Origin: Verrucomicrobiota bacterium | Lineage (GTDB): Bacteria; Verrucomicrobiota; Verrucomicrobiia; Limisphaerales; JAIPKD01 | Direction of reading: 5' to 3' | Length of the DNA stretch: 60,981 bases | Assembly (NCBI GenBank): GCA_021733835.1 | Contig: JAIPKD010000007.1 | Location: forward strand, 1 to 60,981 | Shown: positions 45,201-53,786 of the stretch, one piece after another | Layout of the letters: each line of letters opens with the position of its first letter | Position numbering within the stretch: the first letter of the stretch is position 1 | Made by a program: the position numbers and the translations under genes | Notes under the pieces: model-generated | Told to the model about the DNA's origin: nothing | The model's database searches: none | What the model saw: the letters and a program-made list of their open reading frames with translations, nothing else

Positions 45201-45709
45201 AGGCCGGCGGTGATGAGTTCAAGCGACGATATCCGGCCGTCCGCGGCCGAGTACCATTCCCAGCCGCGGTGGCCGAAATGGTATGGACCGCGTTCGCGCA
45301 CGGCCCAGTCGCCTTCGTCTGCGTAGTCCACTGAATCGACGACATTGCCCGCTGCGTCGGTTAATTCGACCTTCTCTCCGCTGTTACTGAGTATACCGTC
45401 CCAGTTGCCGGCCGGGCTTGTCACGTTTGGATACAAATTCGTGAAAGCGTTTATGTTTGCGGCAACGACTAGGTATTCACCTGGGGCGATGAGTGTGTTA
45501 GGGAAGACGAAGCTAATGCCGTCGGTGAACCGCCAGCCGGTCAGATCGACGGTGTTTGTGCCGTTGTTATAAATCTCGATAAATTCTTCGTCGGCATTTT
45601 CGGAGGCCGGATGGTACATTATTTCATTTATGAGAATTTGTCCTGATATCATCGGTGAGAAGAGGTTTCCGATGAGCAGAATTATGATTGTACGTTCAAG
45701 AATATTCAC
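39266..45709 (-). CDS. Giant secreted lamin-tail / CotH / beta-helix protein
   Basis: The 2147-residue protein has a signal peptide (about 1-23). Domains in order: lamin-tail domain (24-195, ILINEIMYHP), a linker with Ig-like features (200-300), a CotH-like kinase region (about 320-700; YACNEVLDSDF near 456, VLPYDLDTIMGEGD near 593), and a right-handed beta-helix (about 790-1100). Four more lamin-tail domains follow (starting near 1268, 1413, 1733 and 1880), with a beta-sandwich near 1566-1720. Last come a calcium-binding thrombospondin-3-like stretch (DYDGDTIPDTWENSHG near 2020) and a short beta domain. CotH proteins can be protein kinases on secreted targets; here that is inferred. Start is GTG with AGGA close by. 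No sorting signal is visible at the C-terminus. Confidence 0.85.
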   Translation of the reverse strand: MNILERTIIILLIGNLFSPMISGQILINEIMYHPASENADEEFIEIYNNGTNTVDLTGWRFTDGISFVFPNTLIAPGEYLVVAANINAFTNLYPNVTSPAGNWDGILSNSGEKVELTDAAGNVVDSVDYADEGDWAVRERGPYHFGHRGWEWYSAADGRISSLELITAGLPNEYGQNWKAGTATNGTPGAVNSIVKTNLPPMILEARHFPVVPKSTQPITFTVHVVDEAVDEINLNLRYRIDGKPDFNSIQLHDDGAHGDAAANDAIFGVELPPFAHGTILEFYYQATDNKGNTRSWPAPALIDGAPSQSANLLLQVDDQPFTGQSPTYRLIMTQAEMAEFDQIVSSWSLSHSEMNGTFISHDGTGPEVRYLVGIRNRGNASRGKRPNNFRVNFRSDAKWRGIEALNINSQYPHVQYAGSVLYRLSGLPTQTARPVLIRANNVDPTERFSGKFSFYACNEVLDSDFADAHFPNDPSGNIYRGIRLHNMGANLAYLGDDPEPYKQNYFKRTNKSEDDWSDLFELTRVLDTTPESNYVQEVRRVVDVTEWMRYFAIETIVDNKETNLGNGNNGTGQGDDYFLYSGVLDKKFKVLPYDLDTIMGEGDSSGDVDDGLFRAAANPIIERFLKHPEFAPVYYHELHRILNSTFAPENFDPTIEEILKNLVFKSRITRIKEFMHARRDFILSQIPTNINITTSFPRHHGYSTTTAETVSLTGTADIVHTRSVKVNGADASWTAWKGEWNIANIPLHPGANTITISALDESGTAFETLTTSIVRDTPSNTPAPELINTNTTWTPETGPYHVQNTLTVADNTSLTIAPGTTVFFDPGTGMRVFGNLHAAGTPNNRIRFTISPAVTNNTTNAWAGITFSDSSETNVFAFADIDYAGSSGESISTDNSTLVIDNCTWNGTTQTIIETHDSSLYVKNSVFPSIIANELIHGARIPQNGFFVLENNTFGSTTRLNDIIDFSDARLPNPIPEFYDNIFTGASDDVLDLDGCDAFIEGNIFMNVHQDLSNPIGDTASAISFGEYGGYSPRVVAVRNIFYNVDHIALAKEDSFISLINNTALNCDISGVNFNEPLRQLQPGKGALLDGNIIWNTATNFENVIYQDHTAELTVKNSILSGADFPEGNTNNLQTAPAFVATNGITAGNIKDALRLRAGSPAIGAGPNGLDMGALVPSGASVSGVPTSISTNSSITLTVGGPGITHYKYKLNNAAYSEEIPVDTPIRLTNLAGGDYVVRVLGKNYAGTWQTHPTTSESWTLGPAQPDVRLNEIIAAKQSLYNNSGEMRDTIELYNAGAAAADLGGLGVTDDPALHTPFVFPEDTIIEPGAYLVLYADSNTNMPGIHLGFNLDHEGEVVCLLDLTAPETRIVDSVKFGLQLPGLSISRSDTGSWQLAKPTIGRKNIPVPTGDITDVKINEWLANANLAAGSDFLELFNDSHLPVDIGRAFLSDLPIGFPNKHQLPPLTFIAPKGYALFFADGKPAQGGNHLNFKLASEQGEIGLFDQYLNKIDHIIYNSQTTDVSEGRTPNGADSFTHFRQPTPGAGNPGISPQLDVQTFDLMSMTNSWKYEATGRLNVPNWMTADYDDSSWPEGNALFYKEGDGLPGPKNTPLELGPITYYFRSHFEAPTKVSNAAMLHVYSIIDDGAVIYLNGEELLRIGMDAGEVTPDTRASRTVYNADFEGPFTAPATNIVAGENLIAVEVHQTSSGSSDIVFGLSLTASITITNQDASMVRLNEVFAAQSPLAAAPSKNRDWIELFNPSTSPADLTGFSLSDDPANPRQWLFPSNTVIMPNDYLVVTCDPDTAPSTENTGFGIDASGEIISLYSAQQEAPLTDSIEFGTQVPGYTISFFNESLSWKLSKPTPNATNQSVALGNPYNVRINEWMAAPATGDDWFELFNPETHPVDISGFHLSDDLTDRKETTLRNLSFIGADPNAFLLMKADDETTKGGDHTSFKLSADGEAIGFFDKDGFTIDAVEFGPQSTGVSEGRYPDGANNILAFPGTSTPDLANQAPSWDYDGDTIPDTWENSHGLDPFNINDAHEDPDNDGMSNLSEFLAGTNPQDAASLLSLSIQSNGPHALTLEFNGVTGKEYQIQYSDSIAGSNNNWRPLSTIKATNNSSISFDTITSTNNAGFYRVNIINTR

Positions 45710-45983
45710 GATCCTGTTATAAGCAATTTATGTTCCGCGTATACCGCCCTAATCGGGATAAGGGTAAAACCGAATGATTTCATTTAGCAAGGTCTTTGCT
45801 GAGTTGTATCAAGGCCTTGTTTAGATACACTTATTAGTATTATCACCAAATCTGAAAAAGACAAGTTGGGAAACGGAAACTTGATCCTGTTTTTTGAATT
45901 GGAAGGTTTGGTGTAGGCGCTATGGCGCAGAAGCGCAGTGGCGAATTTTCATCTTTGTTTGCGTTGTGACGTTAACTTTGCGC
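45710..45983. other. Intergenic spacer with degenerate GCGC repeat
   Basis: This spacer upstream of the 2147-residue protein holds no recognisable gene. Near 45915-45942 it has a diverged version of the AGAGGCGC tandem repeat seen at 18706. The AT-rich part close to 45830 could hold a promoter. Confidence 0.5.
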
Positions 45984-47594
45984 TTATGGAACTTTTGGGG
46001 GCGTCGGCATCTTGTTTTTCGCGCGCTTGAAAGGCGGAATAGGATTGCGGTCAAATACCGGCTTGCGAAGACGTTTTGGTGCATTATCGACGTCGCGCGC
46101 GACGCGGTACCAAAGTTGCTTTAATTCCGCCAATGTATCGACATTTTTATTTGACAAGTCATGGAGCTCAGTACGGTCTTGTGTCATGTTATAAAGCTCC
46201 CACTTCCCCCATTCGGCGGATACGAGTTTCCAGTTGCCTTTGCGTATAGCGCGGTTGTCGTTGAAAATGAAATATAACCAATCCCTGTCGCCGATTGACC
46301 GGCCGTTAAATGACGGTATAAGGGACATGCCTTGGAGAGGTTCTATATTCCCTTGTTCCGGATAATTAGCTTTTGTTAGATCGATAATAGTCGGCATGAT
46401 ATCGATCAGGTGACACGGTTCCCGATGAATCGCGCCTGCTTTTGTTGTGAGTCCGTCCGGCCAGTGAACGATCAATGGCGTACTGATTCCACCCTCGTGT
46501 TGATTTTGCTTGTACCAGCGGAAAGGAGTATTCCCAACATGCGCCCAACCGACGTCGTAGGTCCAATGGGAATTTTCCTTCCATGGAGGGATATCCATAT
46601 TATGCGAGCGTTCGAAGGGGCAAGCGCCGTTATCCGAGCAAAACATAATTAGGGTATTGTTATAGATGCCGCGAGCTTTAAGGTGTTTGATGAGGCGCGA
46701 GATATTTTGATCCAGGCTATCTAGCATTGCGGCGTATACCGCCATGCGGAATGCCTCCCACTCCTTTTCTTTACTACTCAGCGATGCCCAGGCGGGTATG
46801 TAGTCCGGCCTGGGCGAGAGCTCCCAGCTCGGGTTTATGAGACCCATATTAAGCTGACGCTCGTAGCGCAGTCGGCGTAGCTTGTCCCAGCCGATTTGAA
46901 ATTTATCGCGATACTTATCGATTAAACGTTTCGGCGCTTGCAGCGGGTAATGCGGGGCGTTGTAGGCGAGATAAAGGAAGAAGGGTTTCTCAAGATCGAT
47001 TGCTTCGTCAATGAACTTAATCGAGTAGTCTGTATTTGCGTCGGTGGTATAGAAATTATCGTTGAACTCCGACCATTTCTTGCCGTTGAGCCGGAACGTA
47101 TTATCGCCTACAAAGTAATCTGTTGCGCCCGATAGATGGCCGAAGTAACGATCGAATCCGCGGTTGGTTGGTTCACGTTGCAGATGCCATTTACCTGCCA
47201 TAGCGGTGAAATAGCCGGCGGGCCGTAGTACCTCCGGGATTGTGCATCCATTATCCATGGCCTGTTGTCCGGCCTGGTACGGGTATAAGCCGGTAAGGAG
47301 GCAGATGCGCGAGCTGTGACATTTGGCGGTATTATAGAATTGTGTGAATCTGAGGCCCTGATCGGCGAGGTGATCGATCGTGGGCGTTTGGATAATAGAC
47401 GCGCCGTAACATCCGAGATCGGAGAAGCCGAGGTCATCGACTAGGATAACAATAATATTTGGTCGTGGGTTATCGCTACCGTCGGTGGGCGCGCCGTTTA
47501 ATGTTACATTTTGTGAAAATGCCAATGTACCGATGATCAACCATAGACTGATGAAAAACCGTGTAGGACTTACTTTTTTGTATCGAATTCGCAT
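45984..47594 (-). CDS. Secreted sulfatase
   Basis: The 536-residue protein has an N-terminal signal or anchor (about 10-28). The formylglycine-dependent sulfatase domain follows: PNIIVILVDDLGFSDLGCYG for metal binding and the active-site motif CHSSRICLLTGL with Cys92, plus MAGKWHLQR and FCSDNGACPF. Position three of the motif is Ser, not the usual Pro (C-x-S-S-R), a variant known in related families. The Cys would need conversion to formylglycine by a maturation enzyme not seen here. Likely substrates are sulfated polysaccharides or glycans, which many Verrucomicrobiota degrade. It lies between the two giant lamin-tail proteins on the same strand. Confidence 0.92.
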   Translation of the reverse strand: MRIRYKKVSPTRFFISLWLIIGTLAFSQNVTLNGAPTDGSDNPRPNIIVILVDDLGFSDLGCYGASIIQTPTIDHLADQGLRFTQFYNTAKCHSSRICLLTGLYPYQAGQQAMDNGCTIPEVLRPAGYFTAMAGKWHLQREPTNRGFDRYFGHLSGATDYFVGDNTFRLNGKKWSEFNDNFYTTDANTDYSIKFIDEAIDLEKPFFLYLAYNAPHYPLQAPKRLIDKYRDKFQIGWDKLRRLRYERQLNMGLINPSWELSPRPDYIPAWASLSSKEKEWEAFRMAVYAAMLDSLDQNISRLIKHLKARGIYNNTLIMFCSDNGACPFERSHNMDIPPWKENSHWTYDVGWAHVGNTPFRWYKQNQHEGGISTPLIVHWPDGLTTKAGAIHREPCHLIDIMPTIIDLTKANYPEQGNIEPLQGMSLIPSFNGRSIGDRDWLYFIFNDNRAIRKGNWKLVSAEWGKWELYNMTQDRTELHDLSNKNVDTLAELKQLWYRVARDVDNAPKRLRKPVFDRNPIPPFKRAKNKMPTPPKVP

Positions 47595-47720
47595 GACGTT
47601 GGGATTTTGTATTTGATCGTAGCTTATGGTGCGAATGGTTATTGGTCAAGGCCTTAAGTGTATCACATGATAGGTAGGCGTTTTCGGATGTTCCTGAGTA
47701 TTGTTGTGTATATCAGCGTG

Positions 47721-50700
47721 TCATTGAGTTTCCCTGTATGGTGTGACGATGCGGTAGAATCGAACGGGTGCGGCGGAGGGATCGGAGACTGAGACAGTCC
47801 TGTTGGTCGGGTATGCGGGGATTGATATCAGGGTTGACCAATGCATTGGTTGTATGGCGTCGGTGTATTGAACGTTATACGTCCTGCCGGCAGCGGCACT
47901 GAAGGTTAAGGATTGCGGTGAAGCGCGGTTGATGCGTAGTGCGAGGCGGCTTGCCTTGTTTGTCGGGTTTGTACCGGCGTGGAATTCCTCGATATTGCTC
48001 ATAGAATCGCCGTCATTATCGTAAGCGGCGTCTTTGGCATCGGGGTCTAACCCATGATTTTGTTCCCATTCATCGGGCATACCGTCGTGGTCGTTATCAT
48101 CGAGAACACGGAGCAATACCGATTCGCTAACGGCGTTGGTATTTGCGTGGTTAGTTACGATAACGTCGATAAAACCCGACTGGTTTTTCGTCACATTTTT
48201 CAGGGTGAAAAAGCAGGTGTTATTATGAGTGATCCTGGTATCGAGGATGTCGCCGTTCATGCGCCATTGATAGCCGAAGGGCGGCGTGCCTGCGGTTACG
48301 ATACTGGAGGTTACGTCGTTGCCTTCGACGACGTCACGGCTTACCGGTGACACGAGGATTCTCGGGGGGGTAAGGATAGCTACCGCCGGGGTAAGGCTGC
48401 GGATGGTGCCGATGGCGTCGGTAATAGTCACGTAGTATGAGCCTTGGTCGGACGACTGCGCGTTCCGGATTTCGAGTTCCGGCGAGGTTGCGCCCGGGAT
48501 GGCGGTACCGTTATGGTGCCACTGGTAGCTGAGCTCGCCGTTGCCTGCGGCGACGATGCTCAGGGTGCAGTTGCCGCCTTTTGCGACCGCGACGTCGTGT
48601 GGTTGCTCGAATATGGTTGCCGCCTGGAGGACTTTGATTTCTGCGGTGCGGCTTTCGACTGCGGCGGTTGGAGAAAGGGCAACGGCCTGATATGTGCCCG
48701 CATGGGAGGTCGATATGCGTTCGAATACGAGCGCGGCATTGGTCGCGTTTGTCAGGTTTTCATTATTGAATCGCCACTGGTAGGTGAAGTTTTCTTCTGT
48801 TTGTAGTTTAAAATTTAATATTGCTTTCGTGCCTGCGATGACTGTTTGGTCTTGGGGTTGGATTGTAATGGTGGGTGTTTCTTGAGTTCGGCCGTTGGCG
48901 CCGGGGGATGGTTGAATAGCCGCCCAGTTTGCCGGATCGTTCCCGTAGCGATTCGGCCTTATGCGTTGTAGCGCGTAGCCTATGCCGTCCGAAGCAAAGG
49001 GCCATGGTGCGTGGTCGTTAAAATCGACTCGTTCGACGAGGACACGAGGTTGCTCGTCGGCGTCATCGTCGAACTCGCCCGGCTTGGTTAAGATAATTGA
49101 TTCACCGGAGTTATCGAGTTTACCGGCAAAGGGGCCCAGGATATGGGTGTTTTGTGGGACATCGTATTCGGCGCGGAATAACTCGAGGGTAGTCGGTTCT
49201 TGTTCGGGATCGAAGTCCGTAATAACGAGGAAACCGTGTGCGGGTATTATCGTGTAAGGCGGGAATTCAAACTCGATTGCGTTGGAAAGACGCCACGTAT
49301 TGTCCGGATGCTCGGGATCGAAGAGTGCGATTTGTTCGGAGGTTATATTGTGGAGTTCGACATATTCCCGTCCGTTCCGGGGGTGATACATGATTTCGGT
49401 GATAACCGCCGGGCCCACGCGGGGCGGGGAATTGGAGCCGCCGAATGTGCGGCATGACTGGGCGACGAAGTGCGCGTCACCGATGCTTGTGAGGTGTCGG
49501 CCGACAGAGGTGCTCGAATCCGACGCGCCGAATTCAAAGCCGTGGCAGTAACCGGTCAATTCTCCCGAGTCGTCGGCTGAAAAGATGAAAATGCCTTCGC
49601 CGTCTGCGTCCAATCCGAACCCCGCCGATTGTTCCGAGCTTGAATTGAATTTCGTTTCCGAGATGGTGTAGAAATCGCCTGGGCTGATTATGCATGGCGC
49701 GGGGATGACATATTTTCTTGGTTCTTTGCGGTCATCCGAGAGGAACCAATGACCTATATCAACGCTATTGGCGCCCGGATTAAATAACTCGATCTGATCG
49801 GTAAGCGGGTCTTCGGCATGAGCTAGAATCTCGTTGATCAGGACTCGAGGTCTTGCCGATGTATCGGGGTTTGCAAGTCCCGGGGAGCCGCCGCGGCAAC
49901 CGGTGCGCCAATTCCCGGCCTCGTCTAAATCGCGCGCAGGTGTGTTTATCCGGCGCGGTGTGAGCGCGAAGTCTAATCCGTCGGTGAGCGGCGACCATGA
50001 GTCGTCGTACGTGAATTCGATAATACTCGCGCCATGGCAGTCTTTAATGCTTACGTATTCGCCTGAATTATCAAGGGCGCCGTTGTATTCGCCGAAGACT
50101 TGATATTCCGCGCCGTAGCGCGATTCGAAGGCGTCACGGTTTTTTACGAGTAATATGTGATCGCCGGGGTCGAGGAGTGTGTCCGGGAATATAAAACTAA
50201 TACCGTCTGTGAACCGGAGACCGGACAGGTTTACTGCTTCCGTGTGTGGATTAAGGAGCTCGATGTATTCGTACTCATTGTTATCGAATGCGTCGTCCGG
50301 GTACGGTGATGGGTGGTACATCAGCTCGGAGACGGTGAGTCTTGGTGAGGGATTTCCGAACACGGCTTCTGCGGGCGGGCTCCATATGTTGGTATTGGTG
50401 ATAAGTGCGCGCGCGACGATGTGCGAGTTCGTAGGCGGTGCGAACGGTGTTGAATATTTAACTGCGGTCTGCGAAGGTTCGCCGCCGGGCGCGCGCGGAT
50501 CACTGCCATCCACTGTATAATAAACCTCTCCATTTGTGGTGAGGATGGTAAGCGGCTTGGCCGGCGCGCCGGTGTGGCGGCTTAGGAACGGTTTGTCCGG
50601 GATTTGGTTGTTGATCCAATTGAACCGGCCGGTTATCCACTTCTTCGTTTCGCCGATTATGCCTGAGAATGTTGTCGGGTGTACCAGGTCGATATGCCAT

Positions 50701-52685
50701 GGTCCGTTTACAGCGCCGCCGTTTAGTGCGCCGTCCGGATTCGGCCAAATATATTTGCCGAGACGCGGGAATCTGTTGAAGTCGCGCGCTTGCGCCTCAT
50801 AGATACGGTTAGTGTATTTATCGATGATCGCGAATATATTTGTGGGATTGAACACCGATTGTTTTAGCTCGCCCCAGCGGTCGATTGTTTTTTGACGGAA
50901 GTCAGGGTCTTCCAGGAGGCGTATTGTCCAATAATTAGTTGCTTCGATGAAGTGGCGCCAGAACCAGCCGTTGGTATATCCGCCGCTTGCGTAGTTGGCG
51001 TTGCCGAAACTGAGGTTCCAATCCCAAGGAGGGCCTTTCTTGATTTTGCCGCCTCTGTCCTTATGCATAAACTCGCTGAATGCGAAGCCGTCTATTTGCT
51101 TTGAGAACTCGATTAACCAGAAATTATTCACGAACGATGGGGTATCCAGGTATTGTTGGTAACCGTTTTCGGGATCGCGCCAGTCGTCGTCATAAAGCGT
51201 TGATTCGACGGTGTCGATGTAAGATGCGAACCAATTCGTTTGGGCGTGGGACAACTCGTATCCGTCGGGGTCATGGAACCTGAGCGTGAGGTCGCGGCTT
51301 GTTGTGATTGCGATGTCGCCCGGGCTGGGTTTATCTTTTTTGAAGATGTACCCGCCGGTTATATCGGGTTCTGAATTATCGGCCGGGGTAAGTGGTGTGA
51401 TATCGACGCGATCGGGTGCGACCTTTATTTTTTCGACCAGGAGGTAAAGTCCGATATAATCGGCGGAGGAGACATTGGGCGAGTAATCGAAGCCTGAATG
51501 GCGTGTGCCGTTGAGGAAGACCTCGACGAAGCGCCGCCGCACGGCATAGTGCCCCATTTGTTCGAACAATGAATGCCCCAAGAAATTATTCAAGAAGGTT
51601 TTATCCGAGTACGGATTCAGTAGTATCCAGTCGGACTCGGCCGGTAAGCCGAGCAACGGGAAGTCGAGGTCTTCATCGTTTTCGTCGCGTAGCTCGATAT
51701 TGTATCCCTTCTTCGGGCTGAAGGTCCAGGATGTCTGACCGCGGCCCTCGATGCCTATACGGCTATTGAACGTAGGTGTGTCTTTGATGTAATTGCGTTC
51801 TTCGTCGTTTTGCGCGTTGATGACGACCATGGTGGCATCGACCCTTGAGGTCATGTGTCTTTCGATTTGCTCACCGTAGGTATTGAGAATGATCATAGGC
51901 AGGTTCGACGAGAAGTCGCGGAGGTTGGCGTCGATAATGGTATATGTTTGTGACTTTGCAGGGCTTGGTGAAAGACCGGTGCCGAACACCTTGGTGCGGA
52001 TGCAGGCACTGTTTGTGATTGCTATGGGGTTTGAGTACAGGTGCGAGGATTCCGTCGGGATACTGTTATCTAATGTGTAGCGTATGTCTGCGTCGGGTGT
52101 TGATGTAAAAAGCTCGAGTGTGAACTCATTTGTGAATACGCCGCCGGCAGGCGAGAAATTAGCGGGCTCGGCCTTTTTGAGGAACGCGCTTGTATTTGGT
52201 TTTCCCGGTGACGGCTCGGGCATGTAGCCGGATGCCCCGAAAGAGACGTTGTATTCCTGTTCGGGGAACTGAGGGAATTGTGATGCGATGGTGTTGCAGT
52301 CCGGTTTTATGAGGGCCAGGTACTCGCCGTCACCGTCCAATCGGAAATTTGTATGCAGTGGTTTACCGGCCTTGGCGCGGTTTTTCCCGGAGGCGAATAC
52401 AAGGAGGAATGACTCGGGCGGCAGGACGGTGTGTGGAAACTCCCATTTATTGAGATCGTCCTCGGAGTCGGTCAGATACCATCCGCCGATGTCCACCGCA
52501 TCTGATTTTGGATTATAGATTTCGATCCAGTCAGGCGTATCACCGTCTTCGTCTTCGATAGTCGAGCTATTGAGCGCCATGAACTCGGTAATAACGAAAG
52601 TATTCTCAGTGTCGGCACGGTTCATGACACATGTAACGGCGAAGAGCCAGACGGCGATAAGGATATGGGTGGCGGTCTTATTCAT
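47721..52685 (-). CDS. Giant secreted CotH / lamin-tail / Ig-like protein
   Basis: The 1654-residue protein has a signal peptide (about 1-24). Domains in order: lamin-tail (28-165), chitobiase-type beta domain (175-250, ADIRYTLDNSIPTESS), CotH kinase (about 255-690), second chitobiase-type domain (about 700-775, GEVYYTVDGSDPRAPGG), three lamin-tail domains (about 785-1225), and three Ig-like domains (about 1235-1500; YQWRFNNENL, YQWHHNGTAI, YQWRMNGDIL). A thrombospondin-3-like stretch (NDHDGMPDEWEQNHG) and a terminal beta domain end the chain. The CotH core looks intact: SPKKGYNIEL, GLYLLVEKIK, GGYIFKKDKP and PWDWNLSFGNANY. The spore-coat name is historical; this organism shows no sporulation genes. 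Kinase targets are unknown. Confidence 0.88.
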   Translation of the reverse strand: MNKTATHILIAVWLFAVTCVMNRADTENTFVITEFMALNSSTIEDEDGDTPDWIEIYNPKSDAVDIGGWYLTDSEDDLNKWEFPHTVLPPESFLLVFASGKNRAKAGKPLHTNFRLDGDGEYLALIKPDCNTIASQFPQFPEQEYNVSFGASGYMPEPSPGKPNTSAFLKKAEPANFSPAGGVFTNEFTLELFTSTPDADIRYTLDNSIPTESSHLYSNPIAITNSACIRTKVFGTGLSPSPAKSQTYTIIDANLRDFSSNLPMIILNTYGEQIERHMTSRVDATMVVINAQNDEERNYIKDTPTFNSRIGIEGRGQTSWTFSPKKGYNIELRDENDEDLDFPLLGLPAESDWILLNPYSDKTFLNNFLGHSLFEQMGHYAVRRRFVEVFLNGTRHSGFDYSPNVSSADYIGLYLLVEKIKVAPDRVDITPLTPADNSEPDITGGYIFKKDKPSPGDIAITTSRDLTLRFHDPDGYELSHAQTNWFASYIDTVESTLYDDDWRDPENGYQQYLDTPSFVNNFWLIEFSKQIDGFAFSEFMHKDRGGKIKKGPPWDWNLSFGNANYASGGYTNGWFWRHFIEATNYWTIRLLEDPDFRQKTIDRWGELKQSVFNPTNIFAIIDKYTNRIYEAQARDFNRFPRLGKYIWPNPDGALNGGAVNGPWHIDLVHPTTFSGIIGETKKWITGRFNWINNQIPDKPFLSRHTGAPAKPLTILTTNGEVYYTVDGSDPRAPGGEPSQTAVKYSTPFAPPTNSHIVARALITNTNIWSPPAEAVFGNPSPRLTVSELMYHPSPYPDDAFDNNEYEYIELLNPHTEAVNLSGLRFTDGISFIFPDTLLDPGDHILLVKNRDAFESRYGAEYQVFGEYNGALDNSGEYVSIKDCHGASIIEFTYDDSWSPLTDGLDFALTPRRINTPARDLDEAGNWRTGCRGGSPGLANPDTSARPRVLINEILAHAEDPLTDQIELFNPGANSVDIGHWFLSDDRKEPRKYVIPAPCIISPGDFYTISETKFNSSSEQSAGFGLDADGEGIFIFSADDSGELTGYCHGFEFGASDSSTSVGRHLTSIGDAHFVAQSCRTFGGSNSPPRVGPAVITEIMYHPRNGREYVELHNITSEQIALFDPEHPDNTWRLSNAIEFEFPPYTIIPAHGFLVITDFDPEQEPTTLELFRAEYDVPQNTHILGPFAGKLDNSGESIILTKPGEFDDDADEQPRVLVERVDFNDHAPWPFASDGIGYALQRIRPNRYGNDPANWAAIQPSPGANGRTQETPTITIQPQDQTVIAGTKAILNFKLQTEENFTYQWRFNNENLTNATNAALVFERISTSHAGTYQAVALSPTAAVESRTAEIKVLQAATIFEQPHDVAVAKGGNCTLSIVAAGNGELSYQWHHNGTAIPGATSPELEIRNAQSSDQGSYYVTITDAIGTIRSLTPAVAILTPPRILVSPVSRDVVEGNDVTSSIVTAGTPPFGYQWRMNGDILDTRITHNNTCFFTLKNVTKNQSGFIDVIVTNHANTNAVSESVLLRVLDDNDHDGMPDEWEQNHGLDPDAKDAAYDNDGDSMSNIEEFHAGTNPTNKASRLALRINRASPQSLTFSAAAGRTYNVQYTDAIQPMHWSTLISIPAYPTNRTVSVSDPSAAPVRFYRIVTPYRETQ

Positions 52686-52789
52686 TCGATGACCTAGTAT
52701 GTCGGACTTGGTTAAACGTGTTATTTGTAATTATGCTTCAAAACGTTTTAAATGGCAATGGTAAAATTAATAGACTTATAACGTCCGTT

Positions 52790-53638
52790 TTATTGTGCTT
52801 GGTCGGTTGTATTGATCCAGATGTCAAGCCTCGGCGCGTCCCAGTTATAAGGTTTTCCGAGGATATCGAGGTCGCCGTCTCCGTCCAGGTCGGCGATCTT
52901 GGACTCGTGCAGACCGATACCCGTTGAGACGATAAGTTCTTCAAAGTTACCTTGTCCATCACCGAGGAGGATACGATTTTTCGCGTCGGGGTTGCCGTTG
53001 TTGAGTCGCATTTCCGCGTTCCAGATATCGAGGTATCCGTCGTTGTTAAAATCAATGATAGCCAGTGAGTGTCCGTTATCGACTTCATCGACGAGGATTT
53101 TCGAGTGCCAGGTTTTGTTTTGGTACTCGTAGAGCACGATCGGGGCTTTGCCGTCGCCCACGACCAGCACCACTTCGGGACGTCCGCCTTCAACGAGTTG
53201 TCCTGCAGCGGAGCGTGAGAAGGCGTAGCCGGCGTCTATTATGTTTTCTTTGAATTCGAGATTGCCAATGTGTTTGAACCAGCGTCCGCCGCCCACGATA
53301 TCGAGAGTGTCGTCCAGGTCGATATCGATAAGGTCGAGGCCTTCGTGTTCGTTGATTGATATATAACGTCTCCAGTTGCCGGTGGTGTACTTGTACCAGA
53401 GGACGGACGGCGCTTTCGTGCGTTCGGTGATGACGAAGTCGTTTATGTCGTCATCGTCAATTTTGAACACGGACGAAGAAGTCTGTTGATCTCCGCCGTT
53501 GGGAGGGGTGATATCGCCTTGTTTACTGGACAGATGGCGCCATTCGCCGGTTGTCTGCGCGAGCGCGGTTTGCGATGGGAGCAAGAGGGAAAACGAGGTT
53601 ATGAATAGCGGAATTACTTTTGTTGGTTCGAGTTTCAT
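52790..53638 (-). CDS. Secreted FG-GAP/VCBS repeat protein
   Basis: The 282-residue protein has a signal peptide ending near residue 27 (PSQTALAQ). Beta-propeller-type repeats of the FG-GAP/VCBS kind follow, with DxDxDG-like calcium loops: FKIDDDDINDF, LIDIDLDDTLDIVGGG, IIDFNNDGYLDIWN and IADLDGDGDLDILGKP. Such repeats fold as a propeller and bind calcium. This copy is short, with about four to five blades, and may be truncated or work as a subunit. It precedes the 1654-residue gene on the same strand, 104 bases apart, and may be transcribed with it. Confidence 0.85.
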   Translation of the reverse strand: MKLEPTKVIPLFITSFSLLLPSQTALAQTTGEWRHLSSKQGDITPPNGGDQQTSSSVFKIDDDDINDFVITERTKAPSVLWYKYTTGNWRRYISINEHEGLDLIDIDLDDTLDIVGGGRWFKHIGNLEFKENIIDAGYAFSRSAAGQLVEGGRPEVVLVVGDGKAPIVLYEYQNKTWHSKILVDEVDNGHSLAIIDFNNDGYLDIWNAEMRLNNGNPDAKNRILLGDGQGNFEELIVSTGIGLHESKIADLDGDGDLDILGKPYNWDAPRLDIWINTTDQAQ

Positions 53639-53786
53639 GGCTAAGAATATTTTGGTTTTCGCTTAAGCTGATTTGATTAGATTTAAACAAACAAGGGGAT
53701 GAAATTACAATCAAAATTAGCTATATCCGAACTTCTCCAAAAAACGGGTATTGTTATTATGATGTAAATTCTGCTAGCTTCCGTGC

